Below, piece after piece: positions 1 through 7,085 of a DNA stretch of 31,727 nt. Every line of letters begins with the position of its first letter. Positions within the stretch are counted from its first letter, which is position 1. This DNA comes from Sphingobacteriaceae bacterium UBA2059 (GTDB taxonomy: Bacteria; Bacteroidota; Bacteroidia; Sphingobacteriales; Sphingobacteriaceae), in contig DDAL01000033.1 in the NCBI GenBank assembly GCA_002332615.1, positions 1 through 31,727 of the forward strand, in the 5' to 3' direction. Made by a program: the position numbers and the translations under genes. The notes beneath the pieces were generated by a model. It saw only the letters and a list, made by a program, of their open reading frames with translations. It made no database searches and had not been told where the DNA came from.

Positions 1-129
1 TAAAAAATAAATCGCAGGCGAATCGAACCAGATATAAAACTAAATCCAAAAAAAACCAGATTACCTAATCAGCATGGCCTTTTTTCCCTTTGTGGGCTAT
101 CTTCGGATTTAGTGGATGTGTAAACAGTT

Positions 130-3100
130 TTATGCAGGTAAAATATTGCCCAATCGATCAACCTTAAGCTTAACGCAACAATCTTTAATCATTTTTCCTT
201 CAATAGATTTTTCCATTTTGTTCAACGCAGAAAATTCTATTTTATTTACGATAGAAGTCGCAACGTCATGCTTAATAAAAAAACATTGACAAGTTGAAAA
301 ACTTACTGTTTTATATATTCTATTGGCGGCTGCTTTATCCAATTTGAGAGGTGTCCCAAACGCACCTTCTTCTCCAGTCGGTAAATAAACTAAATCATTG
401 GGACACAAGTGCATCAATAATTTTTGCCCAGCCTCGTTCGTTTCTGGAACTGATGACAATCCCTCCTTCTGACGTTCAATAACGATATTTAGAGGAACAG
501 TCTCAAAACTGCGTTTCCCATATTCGTCTGCATAAATTGCAAAAAATAGATTAGTGCCAGTATCGGCTTCTACCCACTTATGTTTTGTATTATGCTTGTG
601 TCCTACAGAGAAGCGTCCTGAACCACTTTCGAAAATTGGCAATTTGTAAACCGGGATTTTTCTTGCTTGGTTGAATTTTTCAATTCCCTCAGCATTAAAT
701 GCTTTATCGATATCATTTTCACTGGACTTTAAATGCATAAGCAACTCTTGTTGAAGACTATAATCAGCTATCTTATTGATAAATTTGGTTATATCTTCAA
801 TTGTTTTAAGCCCCCCCTGGCCGCGATTTGACAGTTTGGAAATTGGCTGTCGTCGTCTAAATTTTTCGACACCAATTTTAAAAGCCGTATTAATTACATC
901 TTTACCAGTTTCATCTTTTATTGGATTTGACTTAAGAAACTTTTGTGCTTCTGATATTTTATTATTGAATTGGCTTAATACGCTTTTCACCTTTTCTTTA
1001 ATCTTATCGTCAATTATCAGGTCGGCTTTTCCCAAACTTTCTGTCAATTTCAAAATATCAAATTCGTAATTCCTTTTGCCATAGGGCATAGGCGTATGTA
1101 GTGATTTTCGTATTGCCCAGCTTTGACCTTTGTGTTGCTTAAATGACTCCTTTTTCCCATCTTTTAAAATATCGTGTTGATTAACGGTTTTATTAATAAC
1201 ACGCAGGTTTTGTTTAAAGCTTATTATCACTTGCTCCAGCTTTTCCTTTGCGTCAGGTACAAAGGTTCCCCAAGGCTGTTTAAATACCCACTCGTAGTTT
1301 TCACTTGAACTGCTATTATATTTTTTATCGCATAGTATTTTCTTTAAATCAAAACGTTCATTGTGTTTTTGCGCAGAAGATTTTTTTTTATCTAAGGCAT
1401 TTTTATTATTCATGAAATTAATATGACTGCGTGTGGCGCAAGCTATGATAAGTGCATCCATGGCGTGATGGCGATGATCTATCCTTTTCTTTTGAAATCC
1501 TTTCTGTAATTCGAAGGGAACCACAGGCAAATACTTCTGATACCTGTCATTATAAGTTGTAAAGTTTGTACTGTTACTGATATTATTCAACCTCTCAAAT
1601 CGCGGCAATATTAACTCGTTCCAAATAGCATCCATGCCCCAATCCCGTTTTAAATCGGATGTGATTTTACCATTGCTTGCCAATACATTCTTTGAATTGC
1701 CGCCGTCATCATCTTTTTCCGTACGAACTATGTTTGATAGGGTCTGCATAATAAATTTACTGATATACCGAGTATCGTTCAATTGGCGCTCAATCATTTT
1801 CTCTGGTATATCCAAAGCCATTAAATTGTTTTTCTTTGCTCGGTTTTTAGTATAATGTTGTTTTATAAAATCGGTATACTCATCTTCTGTAAAAATTTTA
1901 GTTGTTTCTCTCATACCCAACTCTACAATTTGCCCGTGATGATTTTGGATAAACTCCAATCCTGTCTGGTTATCCTTTAGCTTGTTTACCGCGGCTTCAC
2001 AGATTACCTTGTTGTTAAAACTATTATCATAATACCGGCTTTGTGGTATAATGTGCTCAATTTCGTAAGCAGGCGTAAAAAGTTTACTTAGTGGGATAAT
2101 TGCCCCGGTATATGCCGATCGATATTTTTGTTCCAACCAAAGTTTATAACGTTGTAGTTGTGAACTTGTGGGTTGGGCAAGTTTGCTTATCTTTTCAATA
2201 TCTTCAGGTATTTCAATGCTGTCATTTAAAACAGCGTCTTCATATATTTTCAACATATCTTGTTGCATCGGCGAGTATGGGCGCACGTTTTCAATCTCAT
2301 TATCGTTTAAAAACTCTATAAGCAAAGCCTTTATGCGAAGATTGGTATTTTCATTAATCAAGTTTTGTTTTGATATTCTTTCCCTATCACTTTTGGTATT
2401 TTTCATTTCCCTTCCCAGTTCTATGTGTATCTCGTCAAAAAAATTCTCTACGCCATTCCCATAGTAATTCCATATATCTTTTACAGTTCTTAATGTTTCC
2501 ATCATTACCTGCTCCACTATCGGGTTTTTTAAAGAGTGTTGCCTAAACAATCGCAAGTATTCTTCAAGTTTAGTAACTGTATTCCATTTATCCGCTTCGC
2601 TTTGCTCTGAATGACGGTCATAAACCACATATTTTGCCAGCCACTCAGGTAACCCCTGGTAATCGCTTTCGTTGACTAAAACCTGCTTCCCTATTTTTTC
2701 GCGTACTTTTTCTTTTATTTGTTCATCAAATTCCCCGTCAATAAATTTTCCTATCCGTTCTTTTGTTTGCTTATCAATTTTGTCCCAATCCCAATATTTC
2801 CCCATACGCATCAATGGCAATAGTTTTTTGATAGCTTTTGCTGAATACGAACCATAATTAGCCGGGAACGATGGAAATTTTCGGAATGCATCAAAAAAGC
2901 TTTCTATGTCAAGGCCTTTTTTTACAGCAAAAGACTTTAGTGCTTTTTCATATTCCAATTGGTCGCTAACCGAATAAATGACATGCCATAACTCCTCTTC
3001 CATTTCCTTTGTTAAAAATTCTTGCGTTATACCATTTACTTTTGCCAAACGACCTGCGATCATTGTGTGGGTTTCATTGCAGGGATAACTTTTATCTTCC

Positions 3101-4620
3101 ACATAATTCCATCGGTAAGTTGTCTCTTTTAGCTTAAAATATTTAAGCAATGCCTTTTGATCTATCTCTTTTCTTTGCGTCAAAAAATCAAATAAGGTTT
3201 CCACGCCACCGGTTAATTCCAGGTTTTTAGCAGTTTCATCCCAATCATTGTCTTTGTTAATAATACGGAGGTTACTTATCCACTGCCACAATCTAAACTC
3301 CTGATAAAGCGGGTGTGATTTTGAAATACATTTTAAAGGCTCTATTTTTCTAATGCCATCCAATATAAAAGTTCTTCGTTCTAAAGGGCAATTACTTATT
3401 GTGCTCTTTTGACTGCGTAAGGGCCGTTGATAATATAATATATCCTCAATAAAAAGGTGCAAAAAATCCTTACTAAGCAAAGTTGATTGATGTTGTAAGT
3501 TGTGCGGGTACAGTTCTTCTACACATTGCTTATACAGATATGTATCTTTCAAGTTTGAATTTAGTTCTATTTGTTTTTTCAGGATTCGGATCAACTCTTC
3601 TTTATAAAACTTTCTTTCAATTGTCCTTATAAGTTTGCCTTTTATCTTTTGATCTGGTTTTTGCAAAAGCGTATCATATATAAATTCACCAACAGTTTTT
3701 TTTGATCTGTCGATCTCGCTTTCTGTCTTTTTTTTAAGTAATTTCCAATCATCTTCTTTTGGCGAACGGAAACTTCGTTTTTCATTACCTTCTTTATCTT
3801 TCTTTATACTGCCATCTTCGTTCAAATCAGTGGTTACAATAAAATCGCGTACTTTATCTTTCCAGTCAAACAAAGGCTGATTGCTTTCCCTGCGATAAAC
3901 CCATCCATTTTCTAAAATAATATTATACCATATCTTATTACTGCCACGCTGCGGCTCATCAGCCGTAACTTGGGCTATTCTCAATGAATAAAATTCCTCT
4001 AGTTTATTTGGCTTCTCTCCGGTTTCCTCTCTACGAAGCTGATAGTATCCACGCTTCTGATTAAAGTGTAATAGCAACCAGGCCAGTTCTTCTTTTTCTA
4101 TTTCTTTTGTCAACGCTTTTTTGCGTAAATAGTAAACGGTCCAATCATATTGTATTTTGGCACTTTCACCTTTCTTGTTCTTACGATTCAATATTTCAGG
4201 TTGATGCTGTCTAAACTCGGCAAGCATTTCCTCAAAAGATCTTTTGAAAAGAAATTCTCCATTACTGTCAAACGCAAATTTGGTTTCTGTTTCAGGTAAA
4301 AACTTTCCTAAACGTTTATCAAAATCAATTTTAGCTGCATAATGCTGAGGTAAAAAACCAAGTACATTTAATACTCTGTGTAACCTTTCCCGGCGCAACA
4401 AATGGCGCTCTCTTAATCTCCTCATGCTTCTCAGCCGTGTTCGTTCCGCTGTTTTAGAAATAGAGTTTCCCTTGTTGAAATCGCCTAAAACATCTTTAGA
4501 CATTGGGATTATTCGGCTCCCCAAGCCTAAAATTGAGCCTTCCTTGTTTTCAAAATCTTGTTTAATGAGTGCCCAACCAATTGAGTTAGTTCCTAAATCA
4601 AGGCCAAGGATTGTTTTCAT
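130..4620 (-). CDS. cas9: Cas9, type II-C CRISPR effector nuclease
   Basis: RNA-guided DNA endonuclease that uses a crRNA:tracrRNA duplex to cut invading DNA. The 1,496-residue product starts MKTILGLDLGTNSIGW (RuvC-I, catalytic Asp8). An Arg-rich bridge helix lies at about 58-80, followed by a long REC lobe to about 690. RuvC-II (IELGREM) has Glu734. The HNH domain has His856 in EIEHIIPQSR and Asn879, the same 23-residue spacing as His840/Asn863 of SpCas9. RuvC-III (HHAMDA) has His1052 and Asp1055. The rest is the C-terminal PAM-interacting region. All catalytic residues are present and the frame is unbroken, so it should be active. The frame runs 33 codons further upstream, but that stretch overlaps the tracrRNA and has no Cas9 similarity, so Met at 4620 is the start. 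II-C assignment rests on the absence of csn2 and cas4. It diverges from cas1-cas2, whereas cas9-cas1-cas2 usually point the same way. Nothing convincing is seen in the 129 nt downstream. Confidence 0.97.
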   Translation of the reverse strand: MKTILGLDLGTNSIGWALIKQDFENKEGSILGLGSRIIPMSKDVLGDFNKGNSISKTAERTRLRSMRRLRERHLLRRERLHRVLNVLGFLPQHYAAKIDFDKRLGKFLPETETKFAFDSNGEFLFKRSFEEMLAEFRQHQPEILNRKNKKGESAKIQYDWTVYYLRKKALTKEIEKEELAWLLLHFNQKRGYYQLRREETGEKPNKLEEFYSLRIAQVTADEPQRGSNKIWYNIILENGWVYRRESNQPLFDWKDKVRDFIVTTDLNEDGSIKKDKEGNEKRSFRSPKEDDWKLLKKKTESEIDRSKKTVGEFIYDTLLQKPDQKIKGKLIRTIERKFYKEELIRILKKQIELNSNLKDTYLYKQCVEELYPHNLQHQSTLLSKDFLHLFIEDILYYQRPLRSQKSTISNCPLERRTFILDGIRKIEPLKCISKSHPLYQEFRLWQWISNLRIINKDNDWDETAKNLELTGGVETLFDFLTQRKEIDQKALLKYFKLKETTYRWNYVEDKSYPCNETHTMIAGRLAKVNGITQEFLTKEMEEELWHVIYSVSDQLEYEKALKSFAVKKGLDIESFFDAFRKFPSFPANYGSYSAKAIKKLLPLMRMGKYWDWDKIDKQTKERIGKFIDGEFDEQIKEKVREKIGKQVLVNESDYQGLPEWLAKYVVYDRHSEQSEADKWNTVTKLEEYLRLFRQHSLKNPIVEQVMMETLRTVKDIWNYYGNGVENFFDEIHIELGREMKNTKSDRERISKQNLINENTNLRIKALLIEFLNDNEIENVRPYSPMQQDMLKIYEDAVLNDSIEIPEDIEKISKLAQPTSSQLQRYKLWLEQKYRSAYTGAIIPLSKLFTPAYEIEHIIPQSRYYDNSFNNKVICEAAVNKLKDNQTGLEFIQNHHGQIVELGMRETTKIFTEDEYTDFIKQHYTKNRAKKNNLMALDIPEKMIERQLNDTRYISKFIMQTLSNIVRTEKDDDGGNSKNVLASNGKITSDLKRDWGMDAIWNELILPRFERLNNISNSTNFTTYNDRYQKYLPVVPFELQKGFQKKRIDHRHHAMDALIIACATRSHINFMNNKNALDKKKSSAQKHNERFDLKKILCDKKYNSSSSENYEWVFKQPWGTFVPDAKEKLEQVIISFKQNLRVINKTVNQHDILKDGKKESFKQHKGQSWAIRKSLHTPMPYGKRNYEFDILKLTESLGKADLIIDDKIKEKVKSVLSQFNNKISEAQKFLKSNPIKDETGKDVINTAFKIGVEKFRRRQPISKLSNRGQGGLKTIEDITKFINKIADYSLQQELLMHLKSSENDIDKAFNAEGIEKFNQARKIPVYKLPIFESGSGRFSVGHKHNTKHKWVEADTGTNLFFAIYADEYGKRSFETVPLNIVIERQKEGLSSVPETNEAGQKLLMHLCPNDLVYLPTGEEGAFGTPLKLDKAAANRIYKTVSFSTCQCFFIKHDVATSIVNKIEFSALNKMEKSIEGKMIKDCCVKLKVDRLGNILPA

Positions 4621-4636
4621 TGCGATTAGTTTAAAG

Positions 4637-4668
4637 TTTGGAAATGTAATATTAAAGGTTTTACTTTG
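4637..4668 (+). promoter_or_regulatory. Predicted tracrRNA promoter (Bacteroidota type)
   Basis: TTTG at 4637-4640 is followed by 20 nt and TTACTTTG at 4661-4668. The Bacteroidota primary-sigma consensus is TTTG, about 19-21 nt, TAnnTTTG, so this is one mismatch from ideal. Transcription would begin near 4675, at the start of the segment that matches the CRISPR repeat. It lies in the untranslated leader of cas9, on the opposite strand. Confidence 0.55.
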
Positions 4669-4674
4669 ATATTC

Positions 4675-4747
4675 AAATGAAAGCAAATCACAATAAGGAT
4701 TATTCCGTTGTGAAAACATTTAAGGCGGGGCAACTCGCCTTCTTTAT
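4675..4747 (+). ncRNA. tracrRNA
   Basis: Trans-activating RNA that pairs with the CRISPR repeat and is bound by Cas9. Positions 4677-4693 (ATGAAAGCAAATCACAA) are identical to the plus-strand form of the array repeats, hence complementary to the crRNA. Identity continues upstream to TTCAA at 4672-4676 if three bases of the repeat are looped out, giving a bulged repeat:anti-repeat duplex. After it come a small nexus hairpin (GGATTATTCC, about 4698-4707) and an 8-bp terminator hairpin with a GCAA tetraloop (4722-4741) followed by a T-rich tail. The order anti-repeat, nexus, terminator is the standard type II arrangement and fixes the crRNA strand as minus. The 5' end is predicted from the promoter and may lie a few bases further upstream. 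Confidence 0.85.
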
Positions 4748-4750
4748 TTA
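4722..4750 (+). terminator. tracrRNA 3' hairpin / terminator
   Basis: AAGGCGGG (4722-4729) pairs with CTCGCCTT (4734-4741) around a GCAA tetraloop, with one G-T wobble. The T-rich CTTTATTTA follows. It ends the tracrRNA and probably stays on the mature RNA as the 3' stem contacted by Cas9. Confidence 0.75.
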
Positions 4751-4800
4751 TACCTCCCCATAACATTTTCAAATGAGCACTAACACTCTAAAAAGGTTCT

Positions 4801-4832
4801 TTTCATCAATGTGAACCAAAAACATATATTTG
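4801..4832 (+). promoter_or_regulatory. Predicted promoter of the nuclease-cas1-cas2 operon
   Basis: TTTC at 4801-4804, a 20-nt spacer, then TATATTTG at 4825-4832, a perfect TAnnTTTG element. Predicted start of transcription is near 4839, about 60 nt before the ATG at 4899. The spacing equals that of the tracrRNA promoter. The element covers the TTG at 4830 that could otherwise be read as a start codon of the nuclease gene. Confidence 0.55.
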
Positions 4833-4898
4833 ATAAAAAATAGCACAAGCGTTTTAGGAGCCTCCATTAGTAAATCGCTTTATGATCGTGAAGGCTTA

Positions 4899-5240
4899 AT
4901 GAACAACTTTGAAACAACTATAATTAGCGATATAGCTGCCCTACCGAATATCGCTTTTTGGCACCGCAATTTAAGTAGGGTCAAAGGATTTAGTATTAAC
5001 GGATATAAGTCTAACCACTATCCCGATTTTATTGTCGGCACAAAGTCCGGTAAAATTATCCTGATCGAAACAAAAGGCGATGATCGGGACAATTCCGATA
5101 GCCAGGCTAAATGCAGGTTAGGCAATCAATGGGCTGAACTTGCCGGATCAAAATTCAGCTATTTCATGGTGTTTGACAAGAAAGCTATAGAAGGCGCTTT
5201 CAATGCTGATAAAGCACGAGAGCTTATCCGGCAATTATAA
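4899..5240 (+). CDS. Small PD-(D/E)XK nuclease, like the C-terminal domain of type III restriction (Res) enzymes
   Basis: A 113-residue protein beginning MNNFETT. Visible nuclease core: Glu5 in the first helix, then HYPDFIVGTKSGKIILIETK with Pro42-Asp43 and Glu57-Thr58-Lys59, the PD...ExK metal site. WHRN (21-24) and the stretch after the site (ETKGDDRDNSDS, then GNQWAELAG) match, as far as I recall, the end of type III restriction / DEAD-helicase Res proteins. It would cut DNA, but no helicase or methylase partner is in the window. The open frame runs back to 4815, and translated sequence upstream of the ATG (ASISKSLYDREG) also looks like the parent protein, suggesting a domain cut from a larger gene. 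TTG at 4830 is possible but falls in the promoter. It lies 42 nt before cas1 on the same strand, so it is probably co-transcribed with the adaptation genes. It could be a chance relic or a working accessory nuclease. Family call moderately sure; role unknown. Confidence 0.65.
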   Translation: MNNFETTIISDIAALPNIAFWHRNLSRVKGFSINGYKSNHYPDFIVGTKSGKIILIETKGDDRDNSDSQAKCRLGNQWAELAGSKFSYFMVFDKKAIEGAFNADKARELIRQL

Positions 5241-5282
5241 ATGACATAAACGAACCTCTTATCACAATTAAAATGAAGCAAA

Positions 5283-6296
5283 ATGATAAAACGCACGCTT
5301 CACTTCGGTAACCCGGCCTATATAAGTTTAAAACAAGGTCAGTTGATTATCGATCTTCCTGACTTGAAAATTTTAGGCGAACAGGAATCAAAAAAATCAG
5401 TACCTATTGAAGATATAGGCATTGTTGTGCTGGATCATCAGCAGATTACCATTACACACGGCTGTATTGCTGCATTATTAGATAACAACTCTACCATTAT
5501 CACTTGCAACCATACACACCACCCAACGGGGATGATGTTACCGATTGACGGGCATGACACACAAAGCGAGCGTTTCCGGCATCAGATTGACGCTTCACAA
5601 CCGCTAAAGAAGCAGCTTTGGCAACAAACCATCCAAACCAAAATTTTAAATCAGGCCGCTGTATTGGCAGACCGGGGTATCGCATATGAAAACATGCTGC
5701 ATTGGGCGAAGTCTGTGCGTTCAGGCGACCCTGATAATTATGAAGGACGGGCTGCCGCTTATTACTGGAAAAATGTGTTCCCTAAGAAAGTGGAGTTCTT
5801 TCGTGGTCGTGAGGGTGATCCTCCTAATAATTTACTTAATTACGGCTACGCAATATTAAGAGCTATTGTAGCCCGCGGGTTGGTATGTTCTGGCTTGATA
5901 CCTACATTAGGCATTCACCACCGAAATAAATATAATGCTTATTGCCTGGCTGATGATATTATGGAGCCTTACCGCCCGTATGTTGACCTAATCGTTCTAA
6001 AGATCATTGATAATGGCGAGAATTTTTTAGAGTTGGGCAATTCCATTAAATCCCAATTATTAGGTATTGCAACTGTTGACGTACAGTTTGAGAAAAGCAG
6101 AAGTCCTTTAATGGTCGGCGTACAAAATACTACCGCTTCCTTAGCTAGGTGTTATGAAGGAAAAAACAGGAAAATAAACTATCCAATTATGAAGAATTTT
6201 AATCCTAAAAAAGGCATAAACAATAGGGTTGACGAAAACTTCATAGATCAGGATAGAGAAAACACGTTTGAATACAATATAGGAGATGAAGAATAG
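5283..6296 (+). CDS. cas1: Cas1, CRISPR integrase (type II)
   Basis: Metal-dependent integrase that, with Cas2, inserts new spacers into the array. 337 residues. The N-terminal beta-rich domain begins MIKRTLHFGNPAYIS. The C-terminal helical domain carries the active site: Glu154 in YEGRAAAYYW, His212/His213 in GIHHRNKYNAY, and Asp225/Glu228 in LADDIMEPYRP. The type II flavour is seen in the phrases PLKKQLWQQTIQTKI and LVCSGLIPTLG. The roughly 30 C-terminal residues after KNFNPKKG are polar and acidic and go beyond the usual catalytic fold. ATG is the first in-frame Met of the conserved domain. It follows the nuclease gene by 42 nt and precedes cas2 by 15 nt, on the same strand. All catalytic residues are present, so acquisition is probably still possible. 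Confidence 0.96.
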   Translation: MIKRTLHFGNPAYISLKQGQLIIDLPDLKILGEQESKKSVPIEDIGIVVLDHQQITITHGCIAALLDNNSTIITCNHTHHPTGMMLPIDGHDTQSERFRHQIDASQPLKKQLWQQTIQTKILNQAAVLADRGIAYENMLHWAKSVRSGDPDNYEGRAAAYYWKNVFPKKVEFFRGREGDPPNNLLNYGYAILRAIVARGLVCSGLIPTLGIHHRNKYNAYCLADDIMEPYRPYVDLIVLKIIDNGENFLELGNSIKSQLLGIATVDVQFEKSRSPLMVGVQNTTASLARCYEGKNRKINYPIMKNFNPKKGINNRVDENFIDQDRENTFEYNIGDEE

Positions 6297-6311
6297 CTAC
6301 CGTTTTGATGA

Positions 6312-6641
6312 ATGCGCTTAAATGAGTACCGGATTTTGTGGATATTAGTATTTTTTGACCTTCCGACAGAAACAAAGAGGGACAGGCAGATCTACAGTAG
6401 GTTTCGTAAGGATATTATGAAAGATGGATTCGGCATGTTTCAGTTTTCCATTTACCTCCGACATTGCAGTAGTCGTGAAAATGCTGATGTACACATCAAA
6501 CGTGTAAAGAAAATACTCCCTCCTAAAGGCCATGTCGGCATCATGACCATTACCGATAAACAGTTCGGAATGATGGAATTGTTCTATGGTAAGGAAGAAA
6601 AGGAGCTTCCAAACACCCCGCAGCAATTGGAATTGTTTTAA
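6312..6641 (+). CDS. cas2: Cas2, CRISPR adaptation protein
   Basis: Ferredoxin-fold partner of Cas1; a Cas2 dimer bridges two Cas1 dimers in the integration complex. 109 residues, normal for the type II family. The first strand ILVFFDLPT holds the conserved Asp; RFRKDIMKDGFGMFQFSIYLR and the later GHVGIMTITDKQFG are diagnostic. It ends in a Q/L-rich tail (TPQQLELF). It starts 15 nt after cas1 and ends 89 nt before the first repeat. The intervening 89 nt are AT-rich and contain an inverted half-copy of the repeat. Confidence 0.96.
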   Translation: MRLNEYRILWILVFFDLPTETKRDRQIYSRFRKDIMKDGFGMFQFSIYLRHCSSRENADVHIKRVKKILPPKGHVGIMTITDKQFGMMELFYGKEEKELPNTPQQLELF

Positions 6642-6696
6642 AGTTTTAAATCTGAAGCCTAAGCAACTGGATTTTTTAATTCTAATTTTGAACATA

Positions 6697-6710
6697 AACA
6701 ACTGATATTT
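6697..6710. repeat. Inverted partial copy of the CRISPR repeat
   Basis: AACAACTGATATTT at 6697-6710 is the exact reverse complement of 6739-6752 inside the first repeat. The two copies are 28 nt apart and could form a 14-bp hairpin. In the minus-strand array transcript this structure would fall at the 3' end, after the last repeat. The next bases are AGC where the repeat has GC, so similarity fades with a one-base insertion. Confidence 0.7.
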
Positions 6711-6730
6711 AGCTTTTTAAACCGTGGTAT

Positions 6731-7003
6731 GTTGTTGCAAATATCAGTTGTTCAAAGAATGAAAGCAAATCACAACAGGCTATGATAAGGTATACAAAGA
6801 TAGCTTGTTGTTGCAAATATCAGTTGTTCAAAGAATGAAAGCAAATCACAACTAAAGGAGGTGAAAGGTGACAAAGTTTAAGTTGTTGCAAATATCAGTT
6901 GTTCAAAGAATGAAAGCAAATCACAACCACCGATAAGCAAGACGTTGTAATTGCCCTGTTGTTGCAAATATCAGTTGTTCAAAGAATGAAAGCAAATCAC
7001 AAG
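6731..7003 (-). CRISPR. Type II-C CRISPR array, 4 repeats and 3 spacers
   Basis: Repeats of 46 bp at 6731-6776, 6807-6852, 6882-6927 and 6958-7003 (plus strand begins GTTGTTGCAAATATCAG and ends GCAAATCACAAC). The first three are identical; the last has G instead of C at its final base. Spacers are 6777-6806 (30), 6853-6881 (29) and 6928-6957 (30). The tracrRNA anti-repeat requires crRNAs from the minus strand, in which the repeat starts GTTGTGATTTGCTTTCA, as in other Bacteroidota II-C arrays. The array is short, although the cas genes look intact. No spacer was seen to match elsewhere in the window. Confidence 0.97.
6965..6996 (-). promoter_or_regulatory. Promoter embedded in the CRISPR repeat (rightmost copy shown)
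   Basis: On the minus strand the repeat contains TTTG at repeat positions 8-11 and GATATTTG at 32-39, separated by 20 nt, one mismatch from the Bacteroidota consensus TTTG / TAnnTTTG. Transcription would start about 7 nt later, at the repeat-spacer junction. The same element is in each copy; in the first repeat it spans 6738-6769. Promoters inside repeats are established for type II-C in Neisseria, where a different sigma consensus is used. Confidence 0.5.
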
Positions 7004-7058
7004 GCCATATCTTTTGATACCCGTGATTCGCTCCGGTAAGAAAAACTGTTCTAGTATT

Positions 7059-7085
7059 AGGTCTGATGACTTAGGTCATAGACCT
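7059..7085. repeat. Hairpin beyond the end of the CRISPR array
   Basis: AGGTCT (7059-7064) pairs with AGACCT (7080-7085), and ATGAC (7066-7070) with GTCAT (7075-7079), leaving a one-base bulge (G7065) and a TTAG loop. On the minus strand the loop contains the stop codon of the decayed ORF at 7071-7229. No T-run follows, so an intrinsic terminator is doubtful. Confidence 0.5.

Noticed and set aside
1..129. A tRNA T-arm-like string (ATCGAACC near 22-29) and an 8-bp inverted repeat (40-47 with 105-112)
   Set aside because: No complementary T-stem or rest of a cloverleaf is present, and the short inverted repeat is 57 nt apart without a T-run.
4621..4719. 33-residue N-terminal extension of Cas9
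   Set aside because: The extension is translated from the tracrRNA anti-repeat and leader and has no Cas9 similarity; RuvC-I starts at the Met at 4620.
4830..4898. TTG start at 4830 for the nuclease gene
   Set aside because: The TTG is part of the TATATTTG promoter element, so it would not be within the predicted mRNA; ATG at 4899 is a better start.
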